Source of the DNA: Promicromonospora iranensis
Lineage (GTDB): Bacteria; Actinomycetota; Actinomycetes; Actinomycetales; Cellulomonadaceae
NCBI RefSeq assembly: GCF_028994775.1
Contig: NZ_JAJQMN010000015.1
Span: forward strand, 40,933 to 104,932
Direction of reading: 5' to 3'
Length of the DNA stretch: 64,000 bases
In this document: piece by piece, positions 1-10,427 of the stretch
Layout: each line of letters begins with the position of its first letter
Numbering within the stretch: the first letter of the stretch is position 1
Notes under the pieces: model-generated
Told to the model about the DNA's origin: nothing
The model's database searches: none
What the model saw: the letters and a program-made list of their open reading frames with translations, nothing else
Program-made: the position numbers and the translations under genes

Positions 1-967
1 CCATCTGCAGCTGCCGCATGATCTCCGGATCGACCGTCTGCACGCCGATCGCGACCCGGTACAGCACCTGGACCAGCGCGGCGACGGCCGCCACCTTCGT
101 GCACGCCGCCATGAAGCCCGTGATAGGCGTGGGCGCGCCGGTGTAGACGTCGGGCGTCCAGGCGTGGAACGGCACGGCCCCGACCTTGAACAGCAGGCCG
201 ACGACGACCAGCAGCACGCCGGCGACGAGGAGCACGCTCATGCCCTCCCCCTGCGCGGCACCGGACTGGATGGCCGGAAGGACGCCGACGCCCGGCCTGC
301 TCGGATCGCCGAAGAACCGCACCGATCCCGCGAACCCGTAGATCAGCGCGACGCCGAAGATGAACAGCGCCGAGGCGAACGCGCCCAGCAGGAAGTACTT
401 GGCCGCCGCTTCCTGCGACAGGAGCCTGCGCCGGCGCGCCGTCGCGCACAGGACGTACAGCGGGAGCGAGAGCACCTCCAGCGCGATGAACATGACGATG
501 AGGTCGTCGGTGGAGGCGAACAGCATCATGCCGCCCGCCGCGAAGAGCAGCAGCGGGTAGATCTCCGTCTGCTCCAGACCGGAACGGCGGGCCAGGTCCT
601 CGTACGAGGTGCCGGGCACCGCCGAGGCGGTGGGCGCGAACGCGTCCTGTCCCGTGGCCGTGCGGTCGGCCACCACGAGCACGCCGAGGAAGGCGAGCAC
701 GGCGATGATGCCCTGCGCACCGAGCGCGAAGGGCGTGAGCGTCACGCTGCCGCCGACCACCTGCACGGGCTGGACCACGATCTGCGGCCACAGCACCGCG
801 ATGAACGCGAACCCGCCGGCCAGCGCGGCCAGGGTCAGCACGATCTGGGTCATGCGGCGGGCCCGTGCGGGCACGAAGGCCTCGACGAGCACACCGACCA
901 CGCCCGCGCCGAGCACCACGATGAGCGGTGCGAGAGCGAGCCAGTCGATCTCAGGTGCCTCGAACAT
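1..967 (-). CDS. nuoN: NADH-quinone oxidoreductase subunit N (C-terminus outside window)
   Basis: This is a proton-pumping membrane subunit of complex I, related to Mrp antiporter subunits. The first 322 residues are visible. They begin MFEAPEIDWLAL, continue through hydrophobic helices, and include the conserved stretch LLFKVGAVPFHAWTPDVYTGAP typical of NuoN, where Lys and His sit in the proton channel. The start ATG shares one base with the nuoM stop (TGATG), so translation is coupled. It is the last nuo gene visible. The reading frame is clean up to the left edge; the remaining C-terminal third is not in the window. Confidence 0.97.
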   Translation of the reverse strand, partial: MFEAPEIDWLALAPLIVVLGAGVVGVLVEAFVPARARRMTQIVLTLAALAGGFAFIAVLWPQIVVQPVQVVGGSVTLTPFALGAQGIIAVLAFLGVLVVADRTATGQDAFAPTASAVPGTSYEDLARRSGLEQTEIYPLLLFAAGGMMLFASTDDLIVMFIALEVLSLPLYVLCATARRRRLLSQEAAAKYFLLGAFASALFIFGVALIYGFAGSVRFFGDPSRPGVGVLPAIQSGAAQGEGMSVLLVAGVLLVVVGLLFKVGAVPFHAWTPDVYTGAPTPITGFMAACTKVAAVAALVQVLYRVAIGVQTVDPEIMRQLQM

Positions 968-2550
968 CAGTTGTCGCTCCCCGTCTGCGCGGCGTCGTCC
1001 GCCGGTTCGTCGACCGACGTGAGCGCCACCGACTGCTCGGCCGGCGCGTCGACGTAGGTCAGGGCCAGGCCCGGCACGAGGCCGAGCACCAGGAGTCCGA
1101 CGACGAGCGGCGCCGCGACGACGCGCTCACGCAGCCTGAGGTCGGGCAGGGCCTCGAGCCCGGCCGCCGGTGCTCCAGTGAAGATCTTCTGGTAGGTCAG
1201 CAGCACGTAGACCGCCGCGAGCACCACACCCGGCACCGCGGCGACCGCCCAGCCGGCGGAGCCCGCGGGCGACCCGCCGAACGCGCCGACCAGCACCATG
1301 ATCTCGCTGACGAACGTGGCCAGGCCGGGCAGCGACAGCGTCGCGAGGCCCGCCACGAGGAACGTTCCGGCGAGCACCGGCGTGACCGACCGCAGACCGC
1401 TGTAGTCGGCGATCTTCTGCGACTTCTCCGGGTGCCGGGACACGAGAAACCCGGCGACCAGGAACAGCGCGCCGGTGGCCAGCCCGTGGTTGAGCATCAT
1501 GAAGCTCGACCCGGCCGTACCCAGCGGCGTGAACGTGAAGATGCCCAGGATGATGAACCCGAAGTGGCTCACGGACGTCCAGCCCACCAGGCGCAGCAGG
1601 TCGGTCTGCATGATCGCCATGATCGCGCCGTAGAGCACCGAGATCACGGCGAGCGCGATCACCAGCGGTGCGGCCCAGCGGGACGCCTCCGGGAACAGCG
1701 GCAGGCACAGCGTCAGCATGCCGAACGTGCCGACCTTGTCCAGCACACAGATCAGGAGGGTCGACGTGCCGGGGGTGGCGTTACCCGCGACGTCGGGCAG
1801 CCAGCTGTGCACAGGGACCATCGGTGCCTTGATCGCGAAGGCGATGAAGAACCCGACGAACATCAGCCGCTCGGCGGTGGTGCCCAGGTCGACGGCCGCC
1901 AGCTCGTCCACGAGGAACACCTGGCTCCGGTCGATGCCCGCCGCGATGCCGAGGAAGTACAGCGAGACCACCGCGGCGAGCATGATCAGCCCGCCGCCCA
2001 GGCTGAACATCAGGAACTTGACGGCAGCCTTGCGCCGTCCGGCGCCCTGCCCGAACCCGCCGATGAGGAAGTAGGCCGGGATCAGCATGGCCTCGAACAG
2101 CACGTAGAACAGGAACACGTCACGGGCGCAGAACACCGCGACCATGAACGCCTGGAGCAGCAGCACGAGCCCGACGAACCTGCGCAGCCGCACCTCGTCC
2201 CGGCCCTGCTCCGTCCAGGCGGCCAACAGCACCAGCGGGACCAGCACCACGGACAGCGCCACGAGCAGGAGGCCGACGCCGTCGACACCGACCGCGTACG
2301 AGGTGCCGATCTGCGGGATCCACCGGTAGGTCTCGGCGAGCTGGTGCTCGGCAGCTGCGCCCGTGTCGAACGCGATGAACGCGCCCACGAGCAGGCCCAC
2401 CTCGACCAGCGAGAACAGGAGCGCGATCGGACGGGCGAGGCCCACCCCGGCGCTCGCCGGACCGGTGCGGGACAGGCCGAGCGCGCTCAGACCCACCAGG
2501 GCCGCGCCGACCAGCGGCCACGCGATGAGCGCGGTCAGCCAGGGAAACAT
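967..2550 (-). CDS. nuoM: NADH-quinone oxidoreductase subunit M
   Basis: Antiporter-like proton channel subunit of complex I, 527 residues, normal for the family. Family motifs include GVDGVGLLLVALS near residue 100, the FFIAFAIKAPMVPVHSWLPD block with its channel lysine, and SVSHFGFIILGIF. I chose the ATG giving MFPWLTALIAWPL. The frame stays open about 140 nt further upstream but that part overlaps nuoL and has no family similarity. It starts 11 nt after the nuoL stop and its own stop overlaps nuoN by one base. About 14 membrane helices are expected. Confidence 0.97.
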   Translation of the reverse strand: MFPWLTALIAWPLVGAALVGLSALGLSRTGPASAGVGLARPIALLFSLVEVGLLVGAFIAFDTGAAAEHQLAETYRWIPQIGTSYAVGVDGVGLLLVALSVVLVPLVLLAAWTEQGRDEVRLRRFVGLVLLLQAFMVAVFCARDVFLFYVLFEAMLIPAYFLIGGFGQGAGRRKAAVKFLMFSLGGGLIMLAAVVSLYFLGIAAGIDRSQVFLVDELAAVDLGTTAERLMFVGFFIAFAIKAPMVPVHSWLPDVAGNATPGTSTLLICVLDKVGTFGMLTLCLPLFPEASRWAAPLVIALAVISVLYGAIMAIMQTDLLRLVGWTSVSHFGFIILGIFTFTPLGTAGSSFMMLNHGLATGALFLVAGFLVSRHPEKSQKIADYSGLRSVTPVLAGTFLVAGLATLSLPGLATFVSEIMVLVGAFGGSPAGSAGWAVAAVPGVVLAAVYVLLTYQKIFTGAPAAGLEALPDLRLRERVVAAPLVVGLLVLGLVPGLALTYVDAPAEQSVALTSVDEPADDAAQTGSDN

Positions 2551-2561
2551 CTCTCCTCCGA

Positions 2562-4496
2562 TCACTGGGCACCACCGAGGCCGACCACGAGCCAGACGAC
2601 GACGGCGATCACGAGGACGCCACCCGCCATGCCCGCCGCGTACGAGCGGACGTAGCCGCTCTGCGCCTTCCGGAACACCGCGCCGAACCACGACACGGCC
2701 TGGGGCAGGACGCTCCAGCCGCGGTCGACGACGTCACGGTCGCCGACCTGGACCAGGCGGGCCACGCCGTGTGCGGGCTTGAGCACCAGCGTCTCGTTGG
2801 CGGTGTCCTGGTACAGGTCCCGGCGGGCCGCCCGTGTGAGGACGGAGCCGCGCGGCGCCTCCTCCGGCACGAGGGCGACCGCGTACATCCGGAACGCCAG
2901 GAGCGCCCCGAGCACCACGACCACGAGCGTGGTGGTGATGATCACGGGAACCGGCAGCACCGGCTCGTGGTGCTCGGCGTGCCCCACCACCGGCTCCAGC
3001 CAGGTGACGAACGTGCCGCCGATACCGAGCACGGCACCCAGCGCGGCGGAGCCGACGCCCAGGAACACCAGGGGCCACCACATCAGCGGCGAGCTCTCGT
3101 GCGGGTGCTGGTTCTCCGTCCAGCGCGGGCGGCGTCCGCCGAACGTCATGAAGAAGAGGCGGGTCATGTAGAAGGCCGTGATCGCGGCGCCGAGCACCGC
3201 CACCGAGCCGAACACCCAGGCCCGCCACGGCTGCCCCTCCACGGGCATGAAGGCTGCCTCGATGATCCCGTCCTTCGACCAGAAGCCGGAGAACGGCGGG
3301 ATCCCGAGGATCGCGAGCCAGCCGAGGCCCATGGTGATCCACGTGATCGGCAGGAACCGCGACAGGCCGCCGAAGCGCCGCATGTCGGTCTGGTCCCCCA
3401 TCGCGTGCATCACGGAGCCGGCGCCGAGGAACAGCCCCGCCTTGAAGAAGCCGTGCGTGAGCAGGTGGAAGATCGCGAACGCGTACCCGGCCGGGCCGAG
3501 ACCCGCCGCGAGCATCATGTAGCCGATCTGGGACATCGTGGAGGCGGCCAGCGCCTTCTTGATGTCATCCTTCGCGGTACCGACCACCGCACCGAACAGC
3601 AGGGTCACGGCTCCCACGATCACCACGACGAGCTGCGCGGTGGGCGCGGCCTCGAGGATCGGGCCGGAGCGCACCATGAGGTACACACCGGCGGTGACCA
3701 TCGTGGCGGCGTGGATCAGCGCGGACACCGGCGTCGGGCCGGCCATCGCGTCACCCAGCCAGGCCTGCAGCGGGAACTGCGCCGACTTGCCGCAGGCGGC
3801 GAGCAGGAGGCAGAGGCCGATCGCGGTGGCGGTGGCCTCGGAGAGCGAGCCGACAGCATCGTCGGACAGGGTGGTCCCGAAGTCGAGGGCTCCGGTCCCG
3901 GCGAACAGCAGCGCCATCGCGGCGATGAGGCCCATGTCGCCGATGCGGTTCATGACGAATGCCTTCTTCGCCGCCACCGCGTTCTCCCGGGCCGAGGGCC
4001 GTCCCGTGTCCCAGAACCCGATGAGCAGGTAGGACGCGAGACCCACACCCTCCCAGCCCACGAAGAGCAGGAGATAGGAGTCGGCGAGGACCAGCGTCAG
4101 CATGGCCGCGACGAACAGGTTCAGGTAGCCGAAGAACCGGCGCCGGTGCGGGTCGTGGTCCATGTAGGCCACCGAGTACACGTGGATGAGCGTGCCCACG
4201 AAGGTCACGAGCATCACGAATGTCAGGGACAGCGGGTCCAGCCGGAGGCCGAGGTCCACGTCCAGGCCGCCCGCGGACAACCACGTCCACAGGTGGTGGT
4301 CGATGGAACGTTCCTCGGCCGGCGTGCCGATCATGCGGAACATCAGGATGAAGCCGATGACCGCGGAGGCGGCCGAGGCCAGCACCCCGAGCCAGTGGCC
4401 CCAGCGGTCGGTGGCCTTGCCACCCAGCAGCAGGATCGCTGCGCCGATCAGCGGAAAGCCGACCAGCCAGGGGGCGAGTCCGATCACGTCGTTCAC
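2562..4496 (-). CDS. nuoL: NADH-quinone oxidoreductase subunit L
   Basis: Distal proton-pumping subunit of complex I, which also carries the long lateral helix. It has 644 residues, close to the usual length. The proton-channel core is recognisable: VGWEGVGLASYLLIGFW near residue 145, then KSAQFPLQAWLGDAMAGPTPVSALIHAAT with the channel Lys and His. It begins with GTG eleven nt after the nuoK stop, and a GAAGGG-like ribosome site lies inside the end of nuoK. The C-terminal hydrophobic anchor is present. Nothing is missing relative to the family. Confidence 0.97.
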   Translation of the reverse strand: MNDVIGLAPWLVGFPLIGAAILLLGGKATDRWGHWLGVLASAASAVIGFILMFRMIGTPAEERSIDHHLWTWLSAGGLDVDLGLRLDPLSLTFVMLVTFVGTLIHVYSVAYMDHDPHRRRFFGYLNLFVAAMLTLVLADSYLLLFVGWEGVGLASYLLIGFWDTGRPSARENAVAAKKAFVMNRIGDMGLIAAMALLFAGTGALDFGTTLSDDAVGSLSEATATAIGLCLLLAACGKSAQFPLQAWLGDAMAGPTPVSALIHAATMVTAGVYLMVRSGPILEAAPTAQLVVVIVGAVTLLFGAVVGTAKDDIKKALAASTMSQIGYMMLAAGLGPAGYAFAIFHLLTHGFFKAGLFLGAGSVMHAMGDQTDMRRFGGLSRFLPITWITMGLGWLAILGIPPFSGFWSKDGIIEAAFMPVEGQPWRAWVFGSVAVLGAAITAFYMTRLFFMTFGGRRPRWTENQHPHESSPLMWWPLVFLGVGSAALGAVLGIGGTFVTWLEPVVGHAEHHEPVLPVPVIITTTLVVVVLGALLAFRMYAVALVPEEAPRGSVLTRAARRDLYQDTANETLVLKPAHGVARLVQVGDRDVVDRGWSVLPQAVSWFGAVFRKAQSGYVRSYAAGMAGGVLVIAVVVWLVVGLGGAQ

Positions 4497-4507
4497 GTCT
4501 CTACCCT

Positions 4508-4807
4508 TCAGCCCTTGAGCAGGTTGACGTCGTCGACCGAGGCCGAACGGCGGGTACGGAAGATCGTCACGATGATGGCGAGGCCGACGACGACCTCAGC
4601 GGCGGCGACGACCATGACGAAGAAGGCGAGCACCTGGCCCGTCAGGTCGCCGTGCAGCCTGGCGAAGGTGACGAAGGCGAGGTTGGTCGCGTTGAGCATG
4701 AGTTCCACGCCCATGAACACGACGATCGCGTTGCGGCGCAGCAGCACGGTCGTCGCACCGATGGCGAAGAGCACGGCGGCCAGGACCACGTAGTTGGTGA
4801 TGTCCAT
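4508..4807 (-). CDS. nuoK: NADH-quinone oxidoreductase subunit K
   Basis: Small three-helix membrane subunit of complex I, 99 residues, normal length. It has the conserved membrane glutamates of NuoK ([13 protein letters not shown] and [11 protein letters not shown]), which carry protons between antiporter subunits. ATG giving [13 protein letters not shown] was chosen; it overlaps the nuoJ stop by one base as TGATG. A longer in-frame extension upstream lies wholly inside nuoJ and is not family-like. The C-terminus ends in a short charged tail. Confidence 0.97.
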   Translation of the reverse strand: MDITNYVVLAAVLFAIGATTVLLRRNAIVVFMGVELMLNATNLAFVTFARLHGDLTGQVLAFFVMVVAAAEVVVGLAIIVTIFRTRRSASVDDVNLLKG

Positions 4808-5652
4808 CAGGCGTCCCTCTCCGACTCGGTGGTCGCGCTCGCCGTCGTCCCGCGGGTCGAGCCGGTCTTCTCGCGGGCCGTGCTCGTCGAGACGACCACC
4901 GCGGGGCCGTGCGGCGCGGGCCGCTCCTGCCCGCGGATACGCAGCACGCGCGACACGGACTGCGGTACCTGCTCGCCGTCCGGGCCGAGCGCCGGCGTGT
5001 CCATCGCGTTGGACCGGGCGTAGACGCCGGGCGACGGGAGCGGGGTGAGGATGACACCGTCGGGCAGTGCCTTGATGCGCGCCTCGGCCACCGACTCCTG
5101 CGTCTTCCTCGGCGTGAGCCGGCGCCGGTGCGTCAGCACCAGCGCGCCGACCGCCGCCGTCACGAGCAGCACGCCGACGGCCTCCATGGCCAGCACGTAG
5201 TCGCCGAACAGCACGCGGGCCAGGGCCTGTGGGTTGGCGACACCACCGGGGTCCCCGCCCTCCAGGCCGCGGGCCGGCGGGAATGCGGCATTCGCCACCA
5301 CGCCACCGAGGACCGCCGCGAGGCCGATGCCGATGAGCAGGCCGATCCAGCGCTGCCCCCGGATGGTCTCGGTGAGCGAGTCCGACGCGTCGACGCCGAC
5401 GAGCATCAGCACGAACAGGAACAGCATCATCACCGCGCCCGTGTACACCACGACCTGGACGACGCCGAGGAACGGCGCCTCCTGCGCGATGTACAGGATC
5501 GCCATGCTGACCATGACGAACACGAGGCACATTGCCGCGTGCACGGCCCGCTTGACGAACAGCAGGCCCAGTGCGGCGAGAACCATGAGCGGGGCGATCA
5601 CCCAGAACAGGACGGTCTCGCCGCCCGAGATCTCGAGGCCGGTGGGGGTCAC
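4807..5652 (-). CDS. nuoJ: NADH-quinone oxidoreductase subunit J, with long C-terminal tail
   Basis: Membrane subunit of complex I. Residues 1-190 hold five hydrophobic helices, including [16 protein letters not shown] sequence (here [24 protein letters not shown]), the pi-bulge helix of NuoJ. The protein is 281 residues, about 100 longer than the enterobacterial one. The extra part is a polar C-terminal tail ([15 protein letters not shown] onward) with no recognised domain, as often seen in actinobacteria. The start is GTG, overlapping the nuoI stop by four bases (GTGA). The stop overlaps nuoK. Confidence 0.96.
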   Translation of the reverse strand: MTPTGLEISGGETVLFWVIAPLMVLAALGLLFVKRAVHAAMCLVFVMVSMAILYIAQEAPFLGVVQVVVYTGAVMMLFLFVLMLVGVDASDSLTETIRGQRWIGLLIGIGLAAVLGGVVANAAFPPARGLEGGDPGGVANPQALARVLFGDYVLAMEAVGVLLVTAAVGALVLTHRRRLTPRKTQESVAEARIKALPDGVILTPLPSPGVYARSNAMDTPALGPDGEQVPQSVSRVLRIRGQERPAPHGPAVVVSTSTAREKTGSTRGTTASATTESERDA

Positions 5653-6539
5653 GCGTTCACCTCCGTGCCACGGGACCCACCGGTGAGGTGGGCGCCGGTG
5701 TGCGCGCCCGATGCGTCGATGGTCTCGGCGGGGTCGACTCCGGCGTCGGACCGCACGGAACCGACGGCCGCCGCACCGGCGGACTTCTCGGCCGCGCCGG
5801 GGCCCTCGTCCGGGCGCAGCTCGTGCTGCCTCTGCGTGGGCGCCGGGGCCTTGCCCGAGACCACTGCCTCGGCGGCGTCCAGCGTCGGGTCGTCCGGCCG
5901 CTGCTCGCGGACCCAGTCGACCTGCGCCGCCGTCGGGCCCAGCACGTCACCGCTGTAGTAGTCGGTGTCCGTGGTGCCCTCGACCATCGGGTGGGGCGCG
6001 GCCAGCATGCCCTCGGAGAGCGGGGCCAGGAGGTCCTGCTTCTCGTAGATCATGCCGGCGCGCGTCTTGCCGGCCAGCTCGAAGTCGTTGGTCATGGTCA
6101 GCGCACGCGTGGGGCAGGCCTCGATGCACAGCCCGCAGAAGATGCAGCGCAGATAGTTGATCTGATAGACGGAGCCGTACCGCTCGCCGGGGCTCATGTG
6201 GGCCCCGTGGGAGTCGTCCGCGTTCACGTCCAGGCCTGCGTTCTGCGGCAGGGCCGCGTTGGACGCGCCCTCGACGTAGATCGCGTCCGCCGGGCACGCC
6301 CAGGCGCACAGCTCGCAGCCGATGCACTTCTCCAGCCCGTCGGCGTACCGGTTGAGCTGGTGGCGCCCGTGGAAGCGGCGCTGGGTAGGCACCTTCTCGC
6401 GCGGGTACTGCTCCGTGACCGTGGGCTTGAACATCGACGACAGCGTCACGCCGAAGCCCGCGACGGGGGCGAACATCTCCCCGATGGGCCCCGGCTGGGG
6501 CCGTAGGGGCTGGTACTCACTCGCCTGACGCTCACTCAC
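5649..6539 (-). CDS. nuoI: NADH-quinone oxidoreductase subunit I (two 4Fe-4S clusters)
   Basis: Peripheral-arm ferredoxin-like subunit that passes electrons through clusters N6a and N6b towards NuoB. Two full 4Fe-4S motifs are visible: [12 protein letters not shown] at Cys72/75/78/82 and [12 protein letters not shown] at Cys132/135/138/142. The protein is 296 residues; about 100 residues after the second cluster domain form a low-complexity Ala/Pro/Asp-rich tail of unknown role. It starts with GTG and overlaps the end of nuoH by eight bases. The stop overlaps the nuoJ start. Confidence 0.97.
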   Translation of the reverse strand: MSERQASEYQPLRPQPGPIGEMFAPVAGFGVTLSSMFKPTVTEQYPREKVPTQRRFHGRHQLNRYADGLEKCIGCELCAWACPADAIYVEGASNAALPQNAGLDVNADDSHGAHMSPGERYGSVYQINYLRCIFCGLCIEACPTRALTMTNDFELAGKTRAGMIYEKQDLLAPLSEGMLAAPHPMVEGTTDTDYYSGDVLGPTAAQVDWVREQRPDDPTLDAAEAVVSGKAPAPTQRQHELRPDEGPGAAEKSAGAAAVGSVRSDAGVDPAETIDASGAHTGAHLTGGSRGTEVNA

Positions 6540-7830
6540 CGTGGACCTCCTTTCCGAACCGCTTGGACGGGGGCAGCTTCTCGCCGGGCAGCGGCGGCAC
6601 CGGGAACCCGCCGGCGAAGGCGTCGACGGGCTCCTTGTCGGCGTCCGCGCCCGGTGGCGCTTCCTTCTTCTCGGGCCAGAACCACATGATCGCTATGAAG
6701 ACGATGGCGCCCCCGACGATCCATGGGATGAAGTCCAGGAAGGTGACGCCCTGGATGCGCTGCAGCCACTGCACGACGGCGAGGACGACGACCCAGCCGA
6801 GCGCGACCGGGATGAGGACCTTCCAGCCGAACACCATGAACTGGTCGTAGCGCAGGCGCAGCAGCGTGCCGCGCACCCACACGAAGAAGAACATGACTCC
6901 CCAGAGCTTCACGAGGAACCAGAGGATGGGCAGCCAGCCCTCGTTGAGGGCGCCGCCGAGGAACCCGTCGGGCACCGGCGCCCGCCAGCCGCCCAGGAAG
7001 AGCGTGACGGCGACGGCGGAGACGTTGAGCATGTTGATGTACTCGGCCAGGAAGAACCAGGCGAACTTCATCGACGAGTACTCGGTCATGTAGCCGGAGA
7101 CGAGCTCGCCCTCGGCCTCGGGCAGGTCGAACGGCAGACGGTTGGTCTCGCCGATCATCGAGATCACGTAGATCACGAACGCGGGAGCGAGCGGGATGAA
7201 CCACCAGATCTGCGTCTGGCTGTCCACGATCTGCGACGTCGACATCGACCCCGCCATGATGAACACGCTCACCAGCGACAGGCCCATCGCGAGCTCGTAG
7301 CTGATCACCTGAGCCGTCGAGCGCACGGAGCCGAGCAGCGGGTAGGTGGAGCCGGAGGCCCACCCGCCCAGCACGATCCCGTAGACGCCGAGCGACGCCG
7401 CGGCCAGCACGTACAGGATCGCGACCGGGAAGTCGGTGAGCTGCGCCGGCGTCGTCCAGTCCGTCCACGGGAACGGCAGGCTCGGACCGAACGGGATGAC
7501 GGCGAACACGAGCAGCGAGCAGAACACCGAGATCATCGGTGCCAGCAGGTACACGAACCGGTCGGCCCGCGTGACCGTCAGGTCCTCCTTGAGCAGGAGC
7601 TTCATGGCGTCCGCGAGCGACTGCAGCAGGCCGAACGGCCCGTGCCAGTTGGGGCCGGGGCGCACCTGCATGCGTGCGACGACCTTGCGCTCGAACCAGA
7701 TCGCGAAGAGCACGCTGGTCAGGAGGAACACCACGATCAGCACGGCCTTCACGATGGAGGCCCAGATGGTCTCCTGCGAGAAGTCGGCGGTCACGCCGGG
7801 TGCGGCCGCGGCCAGGATCACCGGGTTCAT
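6532..7830 (-). CDS. nuoH: NADH-quinone oxidoreductase subunit H
   Basis: Membrane subunit that forms the quinone-binding chamber with NuoB and NuoD. It has 432 residues and the signature loop [20 protein letters not shown], whose acidic residues line the quinone-proton coupling site, followed by [33 protein letters not shown] near residue 45 is also conserved. ATG giving [12 protein letters not shown] overlaps the nuoG stop as ATGA. A C-terminal extension ends in a Pro-rich charged tail. An upstream in-frame extension inside nuoG was rejected. Confidence 0.97.
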   Translation of the reverse strand: MNPVILAAAAPGVTADFSQETIWASIVKAVLIVVFLLTSVLFAIWFERKVVARMQVRPGPNWHGPFGLLQSLADAMKLLLKEDLTVTRADRFVYLLAPMISVFCSLLVFAVIPFGPSLPFPWTDWTTPAQLTDFPVAILYVLAAASLGVYGIVLGGWASGSTYPLLGSVRSTAQVISYELAMGLSLVSVFIMAGSMSTSQIVDSQTQIWWFIPLAPAFVIYVISMIGETNRLPFDLPEAEGELVSGYMTEYSSMKFAWFFLAEYINMLNVSAVAVTLFLGGWRAPVPDGFLGGALNEGWLPILWFLVKLWGVMFFFVWVRGTLLRLRYDQFMVFGWKVLIPVALGWVVVLAVVQWLQRIQGVTFLDFIPWIVGGAIVFIAIMWFWPEKKEAPPGADADKEPVDAFAGGFPVPPLPGEKLPPSKRFGKEVHGE

Positions 7831-10427
7831 CGAGCGTTTCCTTCCGTGCGTTCGGCCACCGTGACGGTGACGAGGTCGCCGGCCGCCGCGCCGAGCGTGT
7901 CGTGCACGCGGCAGCCCGCGCTGTTGAGCGGCAGCCACACCACGCCGTCGACCATGTCGTCGGTGATCACGGCGGGCGCCTCGATGGCACCGCGCTGCGT
8001 GCTGACGGCGACGCGGTCGCCGTCGGCCGCACCGAAGCCGGCCGCCGTGGCGGCGGACATGCGGACCACCGGCCGCTTCGCCGTGCCGGCGAGGAACTGC
8101 TCGCCGTCCTGGCCGCGCCCCGCGTCGAGCTGGAGCCGCCAGGTGGCGAGCACCGCCTGCCCCGGACCGATGGTGGGCGGCTCGGCCGGTGCGCCGGCCT
8201 CGACCGTCAGCCGGTCACCGGTCCAGGCGTTGCGCTGCGTCATGGCGATGGAGAGGTGCGCCTCGGTCGGCGACGCCGCCTGCAGGTCGACGTCGAAGTG
8301 CTGGGCCAGCACGTGCAGCACGCGGTGGTCGGGCAGTGCGCTCGACTCGAGCGCGGCGCCGAAGGACCGCACGCGGCCCTCCCAGTTCCAGTACGAGCCG
8401 GCACGCTCCACGGGCGGCGCGACGGGCAGCACGACGTCGGCCCGCTCGGTCACCTCGGAGGCACGTACCTCGAGGCTCACCACGAAGCCCGCCGCGTCGA
8501 GCGCCGCACGGGCAGCGGCCGGGTCGGGCAGGTCGGCGAGCTCGACGCCACCGACGATCGCGCCGCCCAGCGTGCCGTCCGCCAGCGCCGCGAGGATGCC
8601 TGCGGTGTCGCGGCCCGGGGTCTCCGGGACCTCGGCGCCCCAGGCCTGGGCGATCTCGGCGCGTGCGGCGGGGTCCGCCACCGGGCGGCCGCCCGGCAGC
8701 AGCCCGGGCAGCAGGCCCGCCTCGACGCCGCCGCGCTCACCCGCACGGCGCGGGATCCACGCGAGACGTGCGCCCGTCGCCTCCGCGAGGCCGAGGGCTG
8801 CCGCGTACGCACCGGGCGACCCGGCGAGGCGCTCGCCCACGAGGATCACGGCGCCCGGCTGGGCCAGGGCGCTGGTGTCGATGTCCGACGTCGGTGCGTC
8901 CGCCGGGGACAGACCGCCGCGAAGGGTGGTGGTCAGGCTGGTCAGCCACTCGGCCTCGGTCCCGGGCGCGGCCGGCAGCAACGTGCCGTTCATGCGGGTC
9001 AGGCCCCGCGTCGCGTAGGGGGCCACCGCGAAGACCTTCGTCCCGCCAGTCCTGCCACCCGCCCCGCCACCCAGGGCGCCCTTGCGCAGCCGCAGGAACG
9101 TGATGCCCGCCTCCTCCTCGGCCTCCAGGCCGACGAGCAGCACCGCGGGCGCCTGCTCGAGGTCGCCGAACGTCACGCCGACGCCCGAACCGGCCACCAC
9201 GTGGGCCAGGAACTCGGCCTCCTCCGCGGAGTGCACGCGAGACCGCTGGTCGACGTCGTTGGTACCCAGCGCCGTACGGGCGAAGCGGGACCAGGCGAAG
9301 GCGTCCTCGGCGGTGAGCCGACCGCCGGGCAGCACGCCGACGCCGCCGGCCTGCCGGGCCTGCGTCAGGCCGGCCGCCGCGATCTCCAGCGCCTCGACCC
9401 AGGAGGCCGGGCGGAGCTCGCCGTTCTCCCGGACCAGCGGCGTGGTGATGCGGTCCGCCGCGGACTGCCAGGTGAAGGCGAAGCGGTCCTTGTCGGTGAT
9501 CCACTCCTCGTTGACCACCGGGTCCTCGCCCGACAGCCGGCGCAGCACCTGGCCGCGGCGGTGGTCGATGCGGATCGCGGAGCCGCAGGAGTCGTGCTCG
9601 GCGATGCTCTCGGTGCTGACCAGGTCGAACGGCCGCGAGCGGAACCGGTAACCCGCGCCCGTGAGCGCACCCACCGGGCAGATCTGCACGGTGTTGCCGG
9701 AGTAGTAGGACGAGAACGGCCGGCCGGAGGTGTCGTTCGTGGCCTCACCGACCGGGCGGTCCACCGGGCCGACGGGCTCGCCCGCGAACCCGAGCACACC
9801 CTCGTCGAACCGGCCGATCTGCTGGTGCGCGCCGCGGTCCTGCAGCGCGATGAACGCGTCCCCGGCGATCTCCTCGCTGAACCGCGTGCAGCGCTGGCAC
9901 AGCACGCAGCGCTCACGGTCGAGCAGGATCTGCGTGGAGAGCGCGATCGGCTTGGGGAACGTCCGCTTGACGTCGGTGAACCGCGAGTCCGCGCGGCCGT
10001 TCGACATCGCCTGGTTCTGCAGCGGGCACTCGCCACCCTTGTCGCACACCGGGCAGTCCAGCGGGTGGTTCATGAGCAGCAGCTCCATGACCCCCTGCTG
10101 CGCCTTGTCGGCGACCGCGGAGGTGTGCTGCGTCTTGACGATCATGCCGGGCGCGACGGTCATCGTGCAGGACGCCTGCGGCTTCGGCATGGGCCGGACG
10201 TTGCCCTCCCGGTCCGGCATGGACACCTCGACGAGGCACTGCCGGCAGGCGCCGGCGGGCGCCAGGAGCGGGTGGTCGCAGAACCGCGGGATCTGGATCC
10301 CCGCCTGCTCGGCGGCCCGGATGATCAGCGTGCCCTTGGGGACGCTGACCTCCGTGCCGTCGATCGTGAAGGTGACCAGCTCGACCGGCGCGGCCTCGCT
10401 GGTGGGGTTGTTCGTGGTGACGGTCAT
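7827..10427 (-). CDS. nuoG: NADH-quinone oxidoreductase subunit G
   Basis: Large iron-sulfur subunit of the NADH-oxidising module, 866 residues. Near the N-terminus is a 2Fe-2S domain (Cys50, Cys61, Cys64, Cys87), then the His/Cys cluster [17 protein letters not shown] and the 4Fe-4S motif [12 protein letters not shown] molybdopterin-oxidoreductase-like domain fills the rest, including PVGALT and [14 protein letters not shown]. The family has lost the molybdenum cofactor there. Start ATG shares one base with the nuoF stop; the stop overlaps nuoH. Confidence 0.97.
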   Translation of the reverse strand: MTVTTNNPTSEAAPVELVTFTIDGTEVSVPKGTLIIRAAEQAGIQIPRFCDHPLLAPAGACRQCLVEVSMPDREGNVRPMPKPQASCTMTVAPGMIVKTQHTSAVADKAQQGVMELLLMNHPLDCPVCDKGGECPLQNQAMSNGRADSRFTDVKRTFPKPIALSTQILLDRERCVLCQRCTRFSEEIAGDAFIALQDRGAHQQIGRFDEGVLGFAGEPVGPVDRPVGEATNDTSGRPFSSYYSGNTVQICPVGALTGAGYRFRSRPFDLVSTESIAEHDSCGSAIRIDHRRGQVLRRLSGEDPVVNEEWITDKDRFAFTWQSAADRITTPLVRENGELRPASWVEALEIAAAGLTQARQAGGVGVLPGGRLTAEDAFAWSRFARTALGTNDVDQRSRVHSAEEAEFLAHVVAGSGVGVTFGDLEQAPAVLLVGLEAEEEAGITFLRLRKGALGGGAGGRTGGTKVFAVAPYATRGLTRMNGTLLPAAPGTEAEWLTSLTTTLRGGLSPADAPTSDIDTSALAQPGAVILVGERLAGSPGAYAAALGLAEATGARLAWIPRRAGERGGVEAGLLPGLLPGGRPVADPAARAEIAQAWGAEVPETPGRDTAGILAALADGTLGGAIVGGVELADLPDPAAARAALDAAGFVVSLEVRASEVTERADVVLPVAPPVERAGSYWNWEGRVRSFGAALESSALPDHRVLHVLAQHFDVDLQAASPTEAHLSIAMTQRNAWTGDRLTVEAGAPAEPPTIGPGQAVLATWRLQLDAGRGQDGEQFLAGTAKRPVVRMSAATAAGFGAADGDRVAVSTQRGAIEAPAVITDDMVDGVVWLPLNSAGCRVHDTLGAAAGDLVTVTVAERTEGNAR

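Noticed and set aside
928..2655. Long plus-strand open frame of 575 codons opposite nuoM
   Set aside because: Product is Arg/His/Gln/Glu-rich with no domain; the minus-strand frame is an unambiguous NuoM. It is a GC-bias shadow.
2769..4793. Plus-strand open frame of 674 codons opposite nuoL and nuoK
   Set aside because: Same shadow composition; it crosses the boundary of two real genes on the other strand.
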